Assembly: GCA_027491735.1 (NCBI GenBank)
Contig: JAOZGP010000026.1
Span: forward strand, 1-49,345
Length of the DNA stretch: 49,345 nt
Source: Thermoproteota archaeon
GTDB taxonomy: Archaea > Korarchaeota > Korarchaeia > Korarchaeales > Korarchaeaceae
Reading direction: 5' to 3'
Part shown: one piece after another, positions 1 to 7,228 of the stretch
How the letters are laid out: each line of letters opens with the position of its first letter
Position numbering within the stretch: the stretch's first letter is position 1
Notes under the pieces: generated by a model
The model's input: only the letters and a program-made list of their open reading frames with translations
The model's database searches: none
Told to the model about the DNA's origin: nothing
Position numbers and translations under genes: made by a program

Positions 1-141
1 GGCGCAGCATCCACTCGACCAGCTGCCCCTCTGGAACCATTCCCACCTGATGTTGAAGCTGGCGCTCTTCAAGCCGGCTCCTCACAGAACCCCCTAGAGG
101 GGGCTCTTCTCAGCGATGAATATGGTAGGATAGGAGAATAA
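1..141 (+). CDS. C-terminal end of an unrecognised protein (partial)
   Basis: Frame 1 is open from the window edge to the TAA at 139-141 and gives about 46 residues rich in Ala, Pro, Gly and acidic residues, ending in LLSDEYGRIGE. It looks like a flexible tail, with no domain visible. The reading frame contains the perfect inverted repeat CCCCC-TAGA-GGGGG (about 90-104). I cannot name the gene. Because only the low-complexity end is in view, coding status is an inference from the open frame and the position upstream of rps13. Confidence 0.35.
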   Translation, partial: GAASTRPAAPLEPFPPDVEAGALQAGSSQNPLEGALLSDEYGRIGE

Positions 142-217
142 TTAAAACGTTGTGGAATCCATGTCTGAGTTGAGAAGATCGTTCAAGCCACCTTAAGGGG
201 AGAACAGTCTCTCATTT

Positions 218-236
218 TATGGCACTCATCGCCATA
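218..236. repeat. Inverted repeat upstream of rps13 promoter
   Basis: TATGGC (218-223) and GCCATA (231-236) form a perfect 6-bp dyad with a 7-base spacer, about 25 bp upstream of the likely TATA box of the rps13 operon. It could be a regulator site; this is inference from position and symmetry only. Confidence 0.3.
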
Positions 237-260
237 CCTCCAAATGAGCGGATGGGAAAT

Positions 261-270
261 GATTAAAAAT
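261..270 (+). promoter_or_regulatory. TATA box of the rps13 operon
   Basis: GATTAAAAAT is an archaeal TATA-like element. A start site 25-28 bp downstream would fall at about 291-294, on or just before the GTG that opens the rps13 frame, so the transcript would be leaderless or nearly so. Confidence 0.5.
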
Positions 271-293
271 CCCTAAGCGATGGCTTATCGAGA

Positions 294-767
294 GTGACTA
301 TAAGGGGTGTTGGCTTGAGCTCAAGGATGGGAGCTATAGTCAGATTACTCAACACGACCTTGGATGGAACCAAGAGCTCGGTGGCCGCGTTAGCTGACAT
401 TAGAGGCATAGGTGTTCCTCTGGCTAGAACTATCCTAAGAAAGGCAGGAATTCACCCTGATAAACGCTTAATGGACCTCACAGAAGAGGAGATTAGAAAG
501 ATAGAGGAGATAGCGAGAGATCCCCTGAAACATGGAATTCCCTCGTGGATGTTAAATAGACCCAGAGATCCACACGATGGAGGATCGTACCTGCTGCTCG
601 GGGATGAGGTCACTCTTGCTGAGAAGAGGGATATAGCTTTGATGAAAAGAATAAAGTGCTGGAAGGGGATAAGACACGCTCTTGGTCTTAAGGTGAGAGG
701 ACAACGCACCAGAACCACTGGAAGGCGTGGTAGGACTGTGGGATACAAGAAGAGGAAAGGAGGGTGA
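294..767 (+). CDS. rps13: 30S ribosomal protein S13 (uS13)
   Basis: Small-subunit head protein that contacts the decoding region and the P-site tRNA. The family signature LADIRGIG lies near residue 33, and the C-terminal half is highly basic, ending in the conserved RGQRTRTTGRRGRTVG-type tail. The length of 157 residues suits archaeal uS13. The frame opens with GTG at 294, which agrees with a leaderless transcript from the TATA box at 261-270; ATG at 327 (MGAIVRLLN) is a good alternative that matches the usual N-terminus better. First gene of the rps13-rps4-rps11 run, 6 bp before rps4. Confidence 0.93.
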   Translation: MTIRGVGLSSRMGAIVRLLNTTLDGTKSSVAALADIRGIGVPLARTILRKAGIHPDKRLMDLTEEEIRKIEEIARDPLKHGIPSWMLNRPRDPHDGGSYLLLGDEVTLAEKRDIALMKRIKCWKGIRHALGLKVRGQRTRTTGRRGRTVGYKKRKGG

Positions 768-773
768 TCTAGC

Positions 774-1286
774 GTGGGAGATCCAAAGAAACCCAGGAAG
801 AAGTATGAGAGGCCATATAAACCTTTTTCTAGGGTTGTTATTGAGGAATCTAATAGATTATCCGGAGAATACGGTCTAAGAAACAAGAGAGATCTCTGGA
901 GGGCAGCTTATCTTGCTAGAAAGTACAGAAGGATAGCTAGAAAGCTGCTTTCTGCTCCTCCTGAGGAAGCGATGAGGGTTGTTGGGCCTGTGATAAGGAA
1001 GCTTCAGAGGTATGGAATCGTCGGGAAGGACGCCACCCTCGACAGCCTTCTAGACGTCAAAGTGGAAGATTTTTTGGAGAGGAGGCTTCAGACTATAGTC
1101 TGGAGAAAGGGTCTGGCTAAAACCCCTTACATGGCTAGACAACTCATAGTACACGGTCACATTCTGGTCAATGGTACCAGGATAAGACAACCCGGATATT
1201 TAGTTCCCAAGGATGAAGAAGATAGGATAGAATGCACTCTGAAGATCCCTACTCAGGAGGTTGAGCAAGAGGGGAATGGAGGGTGA
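774..1286 (+). CDS. rps4: 30S ribosomal protein S4 (uS4)
   Basis: Primary 16S rRNA binder that starts assembly of the small-subunit body. The start is GTG at 774, preceded by GGAGGGTGAT, an excellent Shine-Dalgarno match. The N-terminus is basic (KKPRKKYERPYKP), and an S4 RNA-binding domain occupies about residues 108-160 with the typical ARQLIVHGHILVNG core. The C-terminus is acidic and Gln-rich. Length 170 aa is normal for archaea. Lies 6 bp after rps13 and 5 bp before rps11, in the universal archaeal order. Confidence 0.95.
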   Translation: MGDPKKPRKKYERPYKPFSRVVIEESNRLSGEYGLRNKRDLWRAAYLARKYRRIARKLLSAPPEEAMRVVGPVIRKLQRYGIVGKDATLDSLLDVKVEDFLERRLQTIVWRKGLAKTPYMARQLIVHGHILVNGTRIRQPGYLVPKDEEDRIECTLKIPTQEVEQEGNGG

Positions 1287-1291
1287 AGTAA

Positions 1292-1690
1292 ATGTCGAAA
1301 CCGGAGAAGGGGAAGATAGGTGTAGCTCACATATATTCCTCCTTCAATGATACGATTGTTCACATAACAGACATCACAGGGGCTGAGACGATAGCCAGAT
1401 ACTCTGGAGGTATGTTTGTAGATGCTGATAGACTGGAGGGGTCCCCCTATGCTGCTCTTAAAGCGGCCATGGCTGCCGCTAAGGAAGCTAGAAGGAAGGG
1501 GATCACTCATCTCATAGTGAAGATCAGAGCTCCTGGTGGGATAAAAAGCAGAATACCTGGACCTGGGGCCACTGCGGCGATAAGGGGACTGTCAAGATCG
1601 GGGCTTATGCTCATAAGGGTTGAGGACGTCACACCCATACCTCACGACGGAACAAGGAGGCCTCATGGAAGGAGGGGCCGTCGTGTTTGA
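1292..1690 (+). CDS. rps11: 30S ribosomal protein S11 (uS11)
   Basis: Small-subunit platform protein next to the mRNA exit. The sequence shows the family's [15 protein letters not shown] segment near residues 16-30, the central [14 protein letters not shown] helix, and the conserved C-terminal end with [22 protein letters not shown] at 1292 follows GGAGGGTGA at good spacing. Length 132 aa is normal. The gene ends about 10 bp before a new TATA element, so the next gene may have its own promoter as well as read-through. Confidence 0.96.
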   Translation: MSKPEKGKIGVAHIYSSFNDTIVHITDITGAETIARYSGGMFVDADRLEGSPYAALKAAMAAAKEARRKGITHLIVKIRAPGGIKSRIPGPGATAAIRGLSRSGLMLIRVEDVTPIPHDGTRRPHGRRGRRV

Positions 1691-1698
1691 TCGGGATC

Positions 1699-1709
1699 TT
1701 TTTAAATAT
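1699..1709 (+). promoter_or_regulatory. TATA box between rps11 and the unknown gene
   Basis: TTTTTAAATAT right after the rps11 stop. A start site about 26 bp downstream (near 1730) would give a short leader before ATG 1742, and argues that the next gene and rpoD can be expressed apart from rps11. Confidence 0.5.
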
Positions 1710-1741
1710 CTCACACCATATTGTTTCCTGGCTTAAGGGAA

Positions 1742-2830
1742 ATGAGCATTGATGTGATGGACATCAGTGATGAGGAGATCCGCAGGCTTCTGATGATGGA
1801 GTACGATAATGCAGAGATAAGATCTGGAAAATTTAACAGGAACCCACCCATCCTGAAGTCCTCTAATGGAATTGTGGGTACAGTGCTAACTTACTCTATA
1901 GAGTGTGGGACGGTCTTCAAGGATCTAGCTGTTCTTGTTCTGGAGGATAGGATTCCTGTTGGTGAACTGAAGAAGTGGGTTCTCGACAAGGTGTCCCGTC
2001 ACCTGGAAGAAGCGGTTGGTATTCGTCTCGTTGATGAAGTTAAGGTGTTGTACTACAACGATCAGGTTAGGTGTTTAGAGGACCCTCCTCCGCCTATCAT
2101 AAAGATCCTCGTTGAGGGCGTGTATAGCGAGGAGGAGAGGCGAGAACTTAGAAAGCAAACTGTATCCTTCAAGGAAAAGATTCTTACAAGTGAGTTTGGG
2201 GGACTTAAACCTCTGTCGGAGGTTACTTCAAGCGGTTTTAGCGAGAAGAGCGGAGATGATCAACTCAAACTAGAACAGGAATCTTCAAGCCCGGGGATTA
2301 TCAGGCGCGGAGGGAAATTCTCGATGGGTCATCCTACACCTCATCTCTACGAAGTGACTAATGGCAACAATGAATCAGGAGAACTTGGCTCTACGAAGAT
2401 CGCCGAGTTGTTAGGGATAGAAGAACTGAAGATAAAGATAGAAAAGCTGGAGTACTTGGTGGAAATGCTCATGAGGGCCCTTATAGGTAAATCTCCTGAC
2501 ACCGGCGTGATCAACATGGTTAGCAGCGCGTTACATCATTCACATAGGCCTCTCAGCGAGCAATCTCACATCACAAATCATGTTGAGGCAGAACCTCCAG
2601 GCGATTTCCGCAGAAGCGAACCCTCATCTCATGTTCTGTTCGGTGAGAAGCTATCGAGGATGGGTGAAAAAGAGGCAAACAATGACGCTGAGACCATCAG
2701 GCAGGCTAAGTTAAATTCAGAAGTGAGCGAACTTAGCAGTAAATCCGATGAATTTATAGAGGAGTTTCTGGTAGAAAACCCCTGGGCCGAGATACTCTCT
2801 AACAAGAAGAAAAGGGTGGGCGATAGGTGA
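1742..2830 (+). CDS. Unrecognised protein with coiled coil, coupled to rpoD
   Basis: Not recognised. The frame is open from a TTG at 1721, but ATG at 1742 lies after the predicted start site and is the better start (362 aa). Visible layout: an N-terminal globular part of about 150 residues with alternating strands and helices, a polar linker, a predicted coiled coil (IEELKIKIEKLEYLVEMLMR, near residues 230-250), a long Ser/His/Glu-rich and probably disordered stretch, and a short C-terminal hydrophobic/aromatic block FIEEFLVENPWAEIL followed by lysines. The stop TGA overlaps the GTG of rpoD (GTGA), so the two are likely translationally coupled. The position suggests a role near transcription or ribosome assembly, but this is inference. 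Confidence 0.75.
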   Translation: MSIDVMDISDEEIRRLLMMEYDNAEIRSGKFNRNPPILKSSNGIVGTVLTYSIECGTVFKDLAVLVLEDRIPVGELKKWVLDKVSRHLEEAVGIRLVDEVKVLYYNDQVRCLEDPPPPIIKILVEGVYSEEERRELRKQTVSFKEKILTSEFGGLKPLSEVTSSGFSEKSGDDQLKLEQESSSPGIIRRGGKFSMGHPTPHLYEVTNGNNESGELGSTKIAELLGIEELKIKIEKLEYLVEMLMRALIGKSPDTGVINMVSSALHHSHRPLSEQSHITNHVEAEPPGDFRRSEPSSHVLFGEKLSRMGEKEANNDAETIRQAKLNSEVSELSSKSDEFIEEFLVENPWAEILSNKKKRVGDR

Positions 2831-3609
2831 AAATAAGGATACTCAGGCTCACTGAGGGTAAAGCTGAATTTCTTCTCGAGGAAACGACTCCTGCTATGGC
2901 GAATGCCCTTAGGAGAGCCATTCTCTCAGAGGTTCCGGTAATGGCCGTGCATGAGGTCATTTTTTTCACAAATACCACTGACTATCCCGATGAGTATATA
3001 GCCCACAGGTTGGCAATGATCCCAATAAGGACCGATCTAAAGAACTACTCAATGGATGAGGGCTCAGTTGTCACATTGAGGCTGGATAAGGAAGCTCAGG
3101 AGGAAGGAGTAGTTTATTCAGGAGATCTAGAGAGTTCGGATCCGCTCATAATTCCGTTAAACTCCAGGATACCAATAGTTACCATGAAAAGAGGCCAGAA
3201 GCTTAAGTTTGAGGCAATTGTTAAGTTAGGAAAGGGTAAGTGGCACGCTAAATGGCAGCCTGTGAGCGGATTAAGATATAGCTACACTCCAATCTACGAG
3301 GTCCTTCCTGAGGCCCTGCCTGAGTCATGTAAAGACTGTGAAAGCTTGGAAAAGAACAAAAACGGGATTCTGATAATAAGAGATCCGTACTCATGCCCCA
3401 AATGTGCTGCCGAGCTGGAGAGGATGTTAAACTCAGGAGACTCCAGGGTTCAGATCAAATGGGATGCCACCAGGATATTCATGGGATTTGAGTCGAATGG
3501 TCAAATTCCTCCATTCAGGATAATTCTCACAGCAGCAGATGAACTCATAAAGAAGTTTGATGAGTTTGAAAACAAGCTAAAGGAAGCCCTCTCCCTGAAT
3601 AAAGGATGA
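2827..3609 (+). CDS. rpoD: DNA-directed RNA polymerase subunit D (Rpo3)
   Basis: Archaeal homologue of the bacterial alpha N-terminal domain; pairs with subunit L to start RNA polymerase assembly. The start is GTG 2827, overlapping the preceding stop. The N-terminus shows EETTPAMANALRRAILSEVP, the alpha-motif, and the C-terminal part completes the dimerisation domain. The inserted ferredoxin-like domain carries four cysteines, at about residues 168, 171, 190 and 193, arranged CX2C-X18-CX2C. Many archaeal and some eukaryotic homologues bind Fe-S clusters here; this spacing could suit either a cluster or zinc. 260 aa, normal length. Confidence 0.95.
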   Translation: MKIRILRLTEGKAEFLLEETTPAMANALRRAILSEVPVMAVHEVIFFTNTTDYPDEYIAHRLAMIPIRTDLKNYSMDEGSVVTLRLDKEAQEEGVVYSGDLESSDPLIIPLNSRIPIVTMKRGQKLKFEAIVKLGKGKWHAKWQPVSGLRYSYTPIYEVLPEALPESCKDCESLEKNKNGILIIRDPYSCPKCAAELERMLNSGDSRVQIKWDATRIFMGFESNGQIPPFRIILTAADELIKKFDEFENKLKEALSLNKG

Positions 3610-3614
3610 AGACT

Positions 3615-4415
3615 TCACTTCAGGGATCTAATCACTTCCATAAGAGATCTGACCCTATCCTCTGAAACTGGGGAGGAGATTCCCCCTTCCTTGAAATATG
3701 ATCCAACTATGGCCCCGTCAGCGTATCTCAGAAGACTCACATTTCTGGGATTTATGCCACTACCAAGGAAAAGAGGAACATCCTTCAACTCTCTTCTAAG
3801 CTTCATCAAGGAGTTCTTGGTAGGAGGGATCCCAGTTCTGGTTCCCGTGATCACAATAACATCTGCCCCTCCTCTTTCGTATGCATCTAATGCCTCCTCG
3901 ACGATAGGTCTTGTGGAGAGGGGAGAGGCATGCTTGACGCGCACGTCAGCCAGTATCTTAACCTTTCCGCAGATGCTCTCAAGTCTAGATCTGGCCCTCA
4001 GAAGCTCGTAGGCTCTTCCCTCTATTATTCCCTGATCAGTGACGTAAGCATCTGTAAGCACGTTTACTCTTATGAACGATGCTCCCGTCGCCTGAGCTAT
4101 GGCCAGAGATGCCAGGGAATCATTTCTCAAGATGTTTACTCCGACAGGAACGCTAACAGATCTCATAACCTCTAGGACGGCCACTGTGACAGAGGTTATT
4201 GTTTCTGGAGGAACTCTGTCTGGATAGTACGGAAAGTCGAAGAAGTTCTCGATGAGAACGGCATCAACTCCACCTCTTTCCAGAGCTATAGCGTCTTCAA
4301 CGGCTCTCCTAACAACCAAATCGATCTTCTCAGGGTGAGGCGCTCCCAACGTTGGTCTCAGGTGCACCATCCCTATTATAGTAGGACCATCGGACAGTAC
4401 AAGCTCGCGGCTCAT
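3615..4415 (-). CDS. BtpA/SgcQ family TIM-barrel protein
   Basis: The protein begins MSRELVLSD and has the family's GMVHLRPTLGAPHP opening, then VDAVLIENFFDFPYY, VNILRNDSLASLAIA, FIRVNVLTDAYVTDQGIIEG and a C-terminal LFLGSGINPRNVSLL phosphate-binding-like loop, all as in BtpA. BtpA is linked to photosystem I stability in cyanobacteria, but archaeal members have no known function and are probably metabolic TIM-barrel enzymes. The frame is open upstream to 4496, but ATG at 4415 fits a leaderless or short-leader start from a TATA element at 4443-4452. Convergent with rpoD; divergent from the polymerase gene. Confidence 0.8.
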   Translation of the reverse strand: MSRELVLSDGPTIIGMVHLRPTLGAPHPEKIDLVVRRAVEDAIALERGGVDAVLIENFFDFPYYPDRVPPETITSVTVAVLEVMRSVSVPVGVNILRNDSLASLAIAQATGASFIRVNVLTDAYVTDQGIIEGRAYELLRARSRLESICGKVKILADVRVKHASPLSTRPIVEEALDAYERGGADVIVITGTRTGIPPTKNSLMKLRRELKDVPLFLGSGINPRNVSLLRYADGAIVGSYFKEGGISSPVSEDRVRSLMEVIRSLK

Positions 4416-4457
4416 ACAACATGTTTTAAGTTGCTGAACCCAATATTTATTTCTGGT
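4416..4457. promoter_or_regulatory. Overlapping divergent promoters of btpA-like gene and polB
   Basis: Only 42 bp separate the two starts. GTTTTAAG (4423-4430) is placed as a plus-strand TATA for the polymerase (start site near 4453, ATG 4458), while AAATAAATA on the minus strand (4443-4452) suits the btpA-like gene (start site near 4421). Each TATA lies in the other's leader, so the two transcription complexes should exclude each other. Inference from spacing. Confidence 0.45.
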
Positions 4458-6797
4458 ATGAAGGTCTCCTTCTGGCTTCTGGATATAGATTCTCATAAAC
4501 CTGGTCCTAGACCGCAGGTAAGGCTTTGGGGAATAGACGAAGGGGGGAGAAGGGTTCTTCTAATTGATAAGAACTTCCTTCCCAGGTTCTACGTTGTTCC
4601 AAAAAATAACAACTTCCTTAGCGCGCTGATGGACAAATGCTCTAGAATTGAGGGAGTAGCTGAAGTAAAACCTGTGAGAAGGAGGTTCCTTGGAAGGGAG
4701 CTCATGTGTGTCGAGGTCCTAGTCAAAGATCCATCGAATATGGACAGGCTGGCCAAGAAGATTTCGAATCTTGAAATCGTGATGGGCTGCTATGGATACG
4801 ACGTAAGGTACACCATGCAGTACCTGATCCTCAAGAACCTGCCTCCCTGTAAGTTCATCGAGGTGGAGGCGTCACCAACCTCTAGACCTGAGGGTGCGCA
4901 GATAGACTTGGCCTACGAGATCGTAGGTGAATTCAAACCCTCTGTGATCGAAGAGCCACCAGAGCTGAGAACTCTCTCTTTTTATTGCGTGATTCCAGGA
5001 GAGAAAGGATCTCCTGATCCTAAGAGCTCTCCGGTGGTTATGATATCAGTGATAACGCCTGATGATGAAATCATCTGTCTTGAGGCCGGAGACGGGGATT
5101 CAGATCTGCTCAAAGACTTCTGTGATGTTATAAGGTCAAGCAATCCAGATGTAATATTTGGTTATGGAACAAACAAGAGGGACTGGATATACCTAGTCGA
5201 AAGAGCTAAGATTAATGGAATAAAACTTCCTGTCGGTAGAACAGGACTGTTTCCGCACACAAGCGCGTATGGCCACGTGTCTGTCACTGGAAGAGCAAAC
5301 CTCGACCTCCTAGATTTCGTGGAGGACATACAGGAGATAAAACTGAAGACTCTACAGAACGCGGCGGACTATCTGGGTGTGATGTCAGAGAATGAGGGAC
5401 CGGAGATACTCGAGTATGATCTCTATGACTACTGGTCCAGAAAAAGGGAGATCCTCCGCGATTACGCTCAGCATAACGTAATGAGGGTTAAAGGCCTTGG
5501 GGAGGAGTTCTTAGATTTTGGAATTCAGCTATCCCAGGTGGTTGGTCTTCCGCTGGATCATGTGGCTGCTGCGGCCGTGGGTTTTCGCGTGGAGTGGTTC
5601 CTGATAAAGGAGGCTGTGAGAAGGGGGGAGCTCGTTCCTCCTAGAAAGGAGGCCTTCGCTGGTAGCTATGTAGGTGGAATAGTCCTCAAGCCGGAGCCGG
5701 GAGTTCATGAAGACATAGCAGTTCTCGACTTCGCTAGCATGTATCCAAACATAATGATGCTGAACAACATTTCTCCAGACACATACATCCCTCCTGACGA
5801 ACCGGATCCCCCTCAAGGTTGTTATGTAGCTCCGGGGGTGGGTCATAGGTTCAGAAAAGAGCCGCCGGGATTGTACAGGGAGATACTGTCTGAACTCATA
5901 AGAGCAAGGAGGGAGGTCAAAGAGAAGCTGAAGTCTCTTCAGGAGGATAGTCCGTACTATAGAGTACTTCAGGCTAGACAGAGAGCTTTAAAGGTCATAG
6001 CTAATGCTACCTATGGCTACACAGGCTGGGCTGGAGCGCGCTGGTACCTCAAGCCTGTAGCTGAGGCTACAGCCGCTTGGGGTAGACATTACCTCAGAAG
6101 CATAATAACGATGGCTGAGGAGGCAGGGTTCAGGGTCATATACGGGGACACGGACAGCATCTTCATTAGATATAGGGAAGGAGTCGATGATCTTCTGAAC
6201 AGGATAGAAAAGAAACTCTCTCTTGACATAAAGCTTGAGAAGATCTACCAAAGGATAATTTTCACTGAGGCCAAAAAGAAGTATGCCGGAGTGCTTGAAG
6301 ATGGCACCATTGACCTAGTAGGTCTCGAATGCGTTCGTGGGGATTGGCCTGATGTGGCCAGAAAGGCACAGAGGGAAATCGTTAGAATAGTTCTGACAAC
6401 GAGAGAAATAAGAGAAGCTAGACAGAGGGCAAAGGCTTTCATTAGGAAGTATGTGGAAGACGTCAGGAACCTGAAGGTCCCTCTCAAAGATTTTACTATA
6501 TGGAAGGAGATAACAAAGAAGGAGTACAAGGCCAGAACACCTCATCTCAAAGTTACCGAAGATCTGAGGAGGATGGGTTGGAAGATAAAGCCGGGAGATA
6601 AGGTAGGATATGTGGTAGTCAAGGGAAGCGGAAAGCTGTACGAGAGATCGGTACCGTTCTTCAAGGCTTGCCCTGAGGACATTGATATCGACTACTACAT
6701 AGATAAGATGATATTTCCAGCCGTCATGAGGATACTAAAGCTCATCGGAGTCGAGGAGTCAGAGCTAAAAGGAGGGGGATTAGAGGAATTTCTTTAG
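4458..6797 (+). CDS. polB: Family-B DNA polymerase, exonuclease site degenerate
   Basis: Replicative-type DNA polymerase of about 779 aa, closer in palm sequence to euryarchaeal/PolB3-type enzymes. Polymerase motifs are intact: motif A VLDFASMYPNIM (D424), motif B KVIANATYGYTGWAGARWY, motif C YGDTDSIF (D564, D566). The 3'-5' exonuclease fold is there, but its carboxylates are mostly gone: Exo I reads SFYCV where FDIE is expected (Y176, V178); Exo II is GYGTNKRD (D242 kept, usual Asn and Phe lost); Exo III is YAQHN (N340 instead of Asp). The C-terminus GGGLEEFL resembles a sliding-clamp (PIP) motif. Start chosen at ATG 4458 (MKVSFWLLDIDS), the normal PolB beginning; the frame is open further upstream. 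Likely proofreading-dead but able to polymerise. Confidence 0.93.
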   Translation: MKVSFWLLDIDSHKPGPRPQVRLWGIDEGGRRVLLIDKNFLPRFYVVPKNNNFLSALMDKCSRIEGVAEVKPVRRRFLGRELMCVEVLVKDPSNMDRLAKKISNLEIVMGCYGYDVRYTMQYLILKNLPPCKFIEVEASPTSRPEGAQIDLAYEIVGEFKPSVIEEPPELRTLSFYCVIPGEKGSPDPKSSPVVMISVITPDDEIICLEAGDGDSDLLKDFCDVIRSSNPDVIFGYGTNKRDWIYLVERAKINGIKLPVGRTGLFPHTSAYGHVSVTGRANLDLLDFVEDIQEIKLKTLQNAADYLGVMSENEGPEILEYDLYDYWSRKREILRDYAQHNVMRVKGLGEEFLDFGIQLSQVVGLPLDHVAAAAVGFRVEWFLIKEAVRRGELVPPRKEAFAGSYVGGIVLKPEPGVHEDIAVLDFASMYPNIMMLNNISPDTYIPPDEPDPPQGCYVAPGVGHRFRKEPPGLYREILSELIRARREVKEKLKSLQEDSPYYRVLQARQRALKVIANATYGYTGWAGARWYLKPVAEATAAWGRHYLRSIITMAEEAGFRVIYGDTDSIFIRYREGVDDLLNRIEKKLSLDIKLEKIYQRIIFTEAKKKYAGVLEDGTIDLVGLECVRGDWPDVARKAQREIVRIVLTTREIREARQRAKAFIRKYVEDVRNLKVPLKDFTIWKEITKKEYKARTPHLKVTEDLRRMGWKIKPGDKVGYVVVKGSGKLYERSVPFFKACPEDIDIDYYIDKMIFPAVMRILKLIGVEESELKGGGLEEFL

Positions 6798-7138
6798 ATC
6801 TTGAGGAACTTCAAGGGAACTTTCGACGATGTTCTTCTTCCTGTGAGTGGTCTCTGCAACGGAGATCGGACCTTCCTCTCCTCTTCTTTTCTTGGACTGA
6901 CTATACCATAGAAAATAGCGCAGCTTATGCAATAATACCTAGTCTCTAATCTCTTTGAGACGTAGGCCCCTTTCTTCTCCAGGTCCTTCGCTACTGATCC
7001 CTGGATCGGAGAGGTCCAGACGGTCACTTTTATGGCTTTATCAGCAGGTACTAGTCTGTGGCACTTGTAGCACTGAACAGTCTTCTCATGTCCCGAGTTC
7101 TTTAGGTTTCTACCCCTGTTCCTTCTCTTCTTGGGCAT
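6794..7138 (-). CDS. rps26e: 30S ribosomal protein S26e (eS26)
   Basis: Small-subunit platform protein found in eukaryotes and a subset of archaea. MPKKRRNRGRN at the N-terminus, then a zinc-binding pair CYKCHRLVP and a second pair YYCISCAIFYGIVSPR match the family. A basic C-terminal tail of about 25 residues follows the core. ATG 7138 is the family start, 15 bases inside the open frame. The gene ends inside the stop region of the convergent polymerase gene (4-base overlap). Its presence helps place the organism among TACK-like archaea (inference). Confidence 0.9.
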   Translation of the reverse strand: MPKKRRNRGRNLKNSGHEKTVQCYKCHRLVPADKAIKVTVWTSPIQGSVAKDLEKKGAYVSKRLETRYYCISCAIFYGIVSPRKEEERKVRSPLQRPLTGRRTSSKVPLKFLKI

Positions 7139-7170
7139 AACAGTTTCCCCCAAGATTGATTCGACGCACG

Positions 7171-7184
7171 AGATAAATAAAGAT
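7171..7184 (-). promoter_or_regulatory. TATA box of rps26e
   Basis: On the minus strand this reads TCTTTATTTATCT, about 33 bp before the rps26e ATG, predicting a short leader that carries TTGGGGGAAAC. Confidence 0.45.
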
Positions 7185-7228
7185 TTGGTGAGGATGTTGA
7201 TAAAACCGGTCAGCTGGAATGAGGACTT

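Noticed and set aside
88..106. CCCCCTAGAGGGGG hairpin as a terminator
   Set aside because: It lies inside an open frame that runs to 141 and has no T-run after it.
452..886. Open frame on the minus strand across rps13/rps4
   Set aside because: Shadow of two clear ribosomal protein genes; no family likeness.
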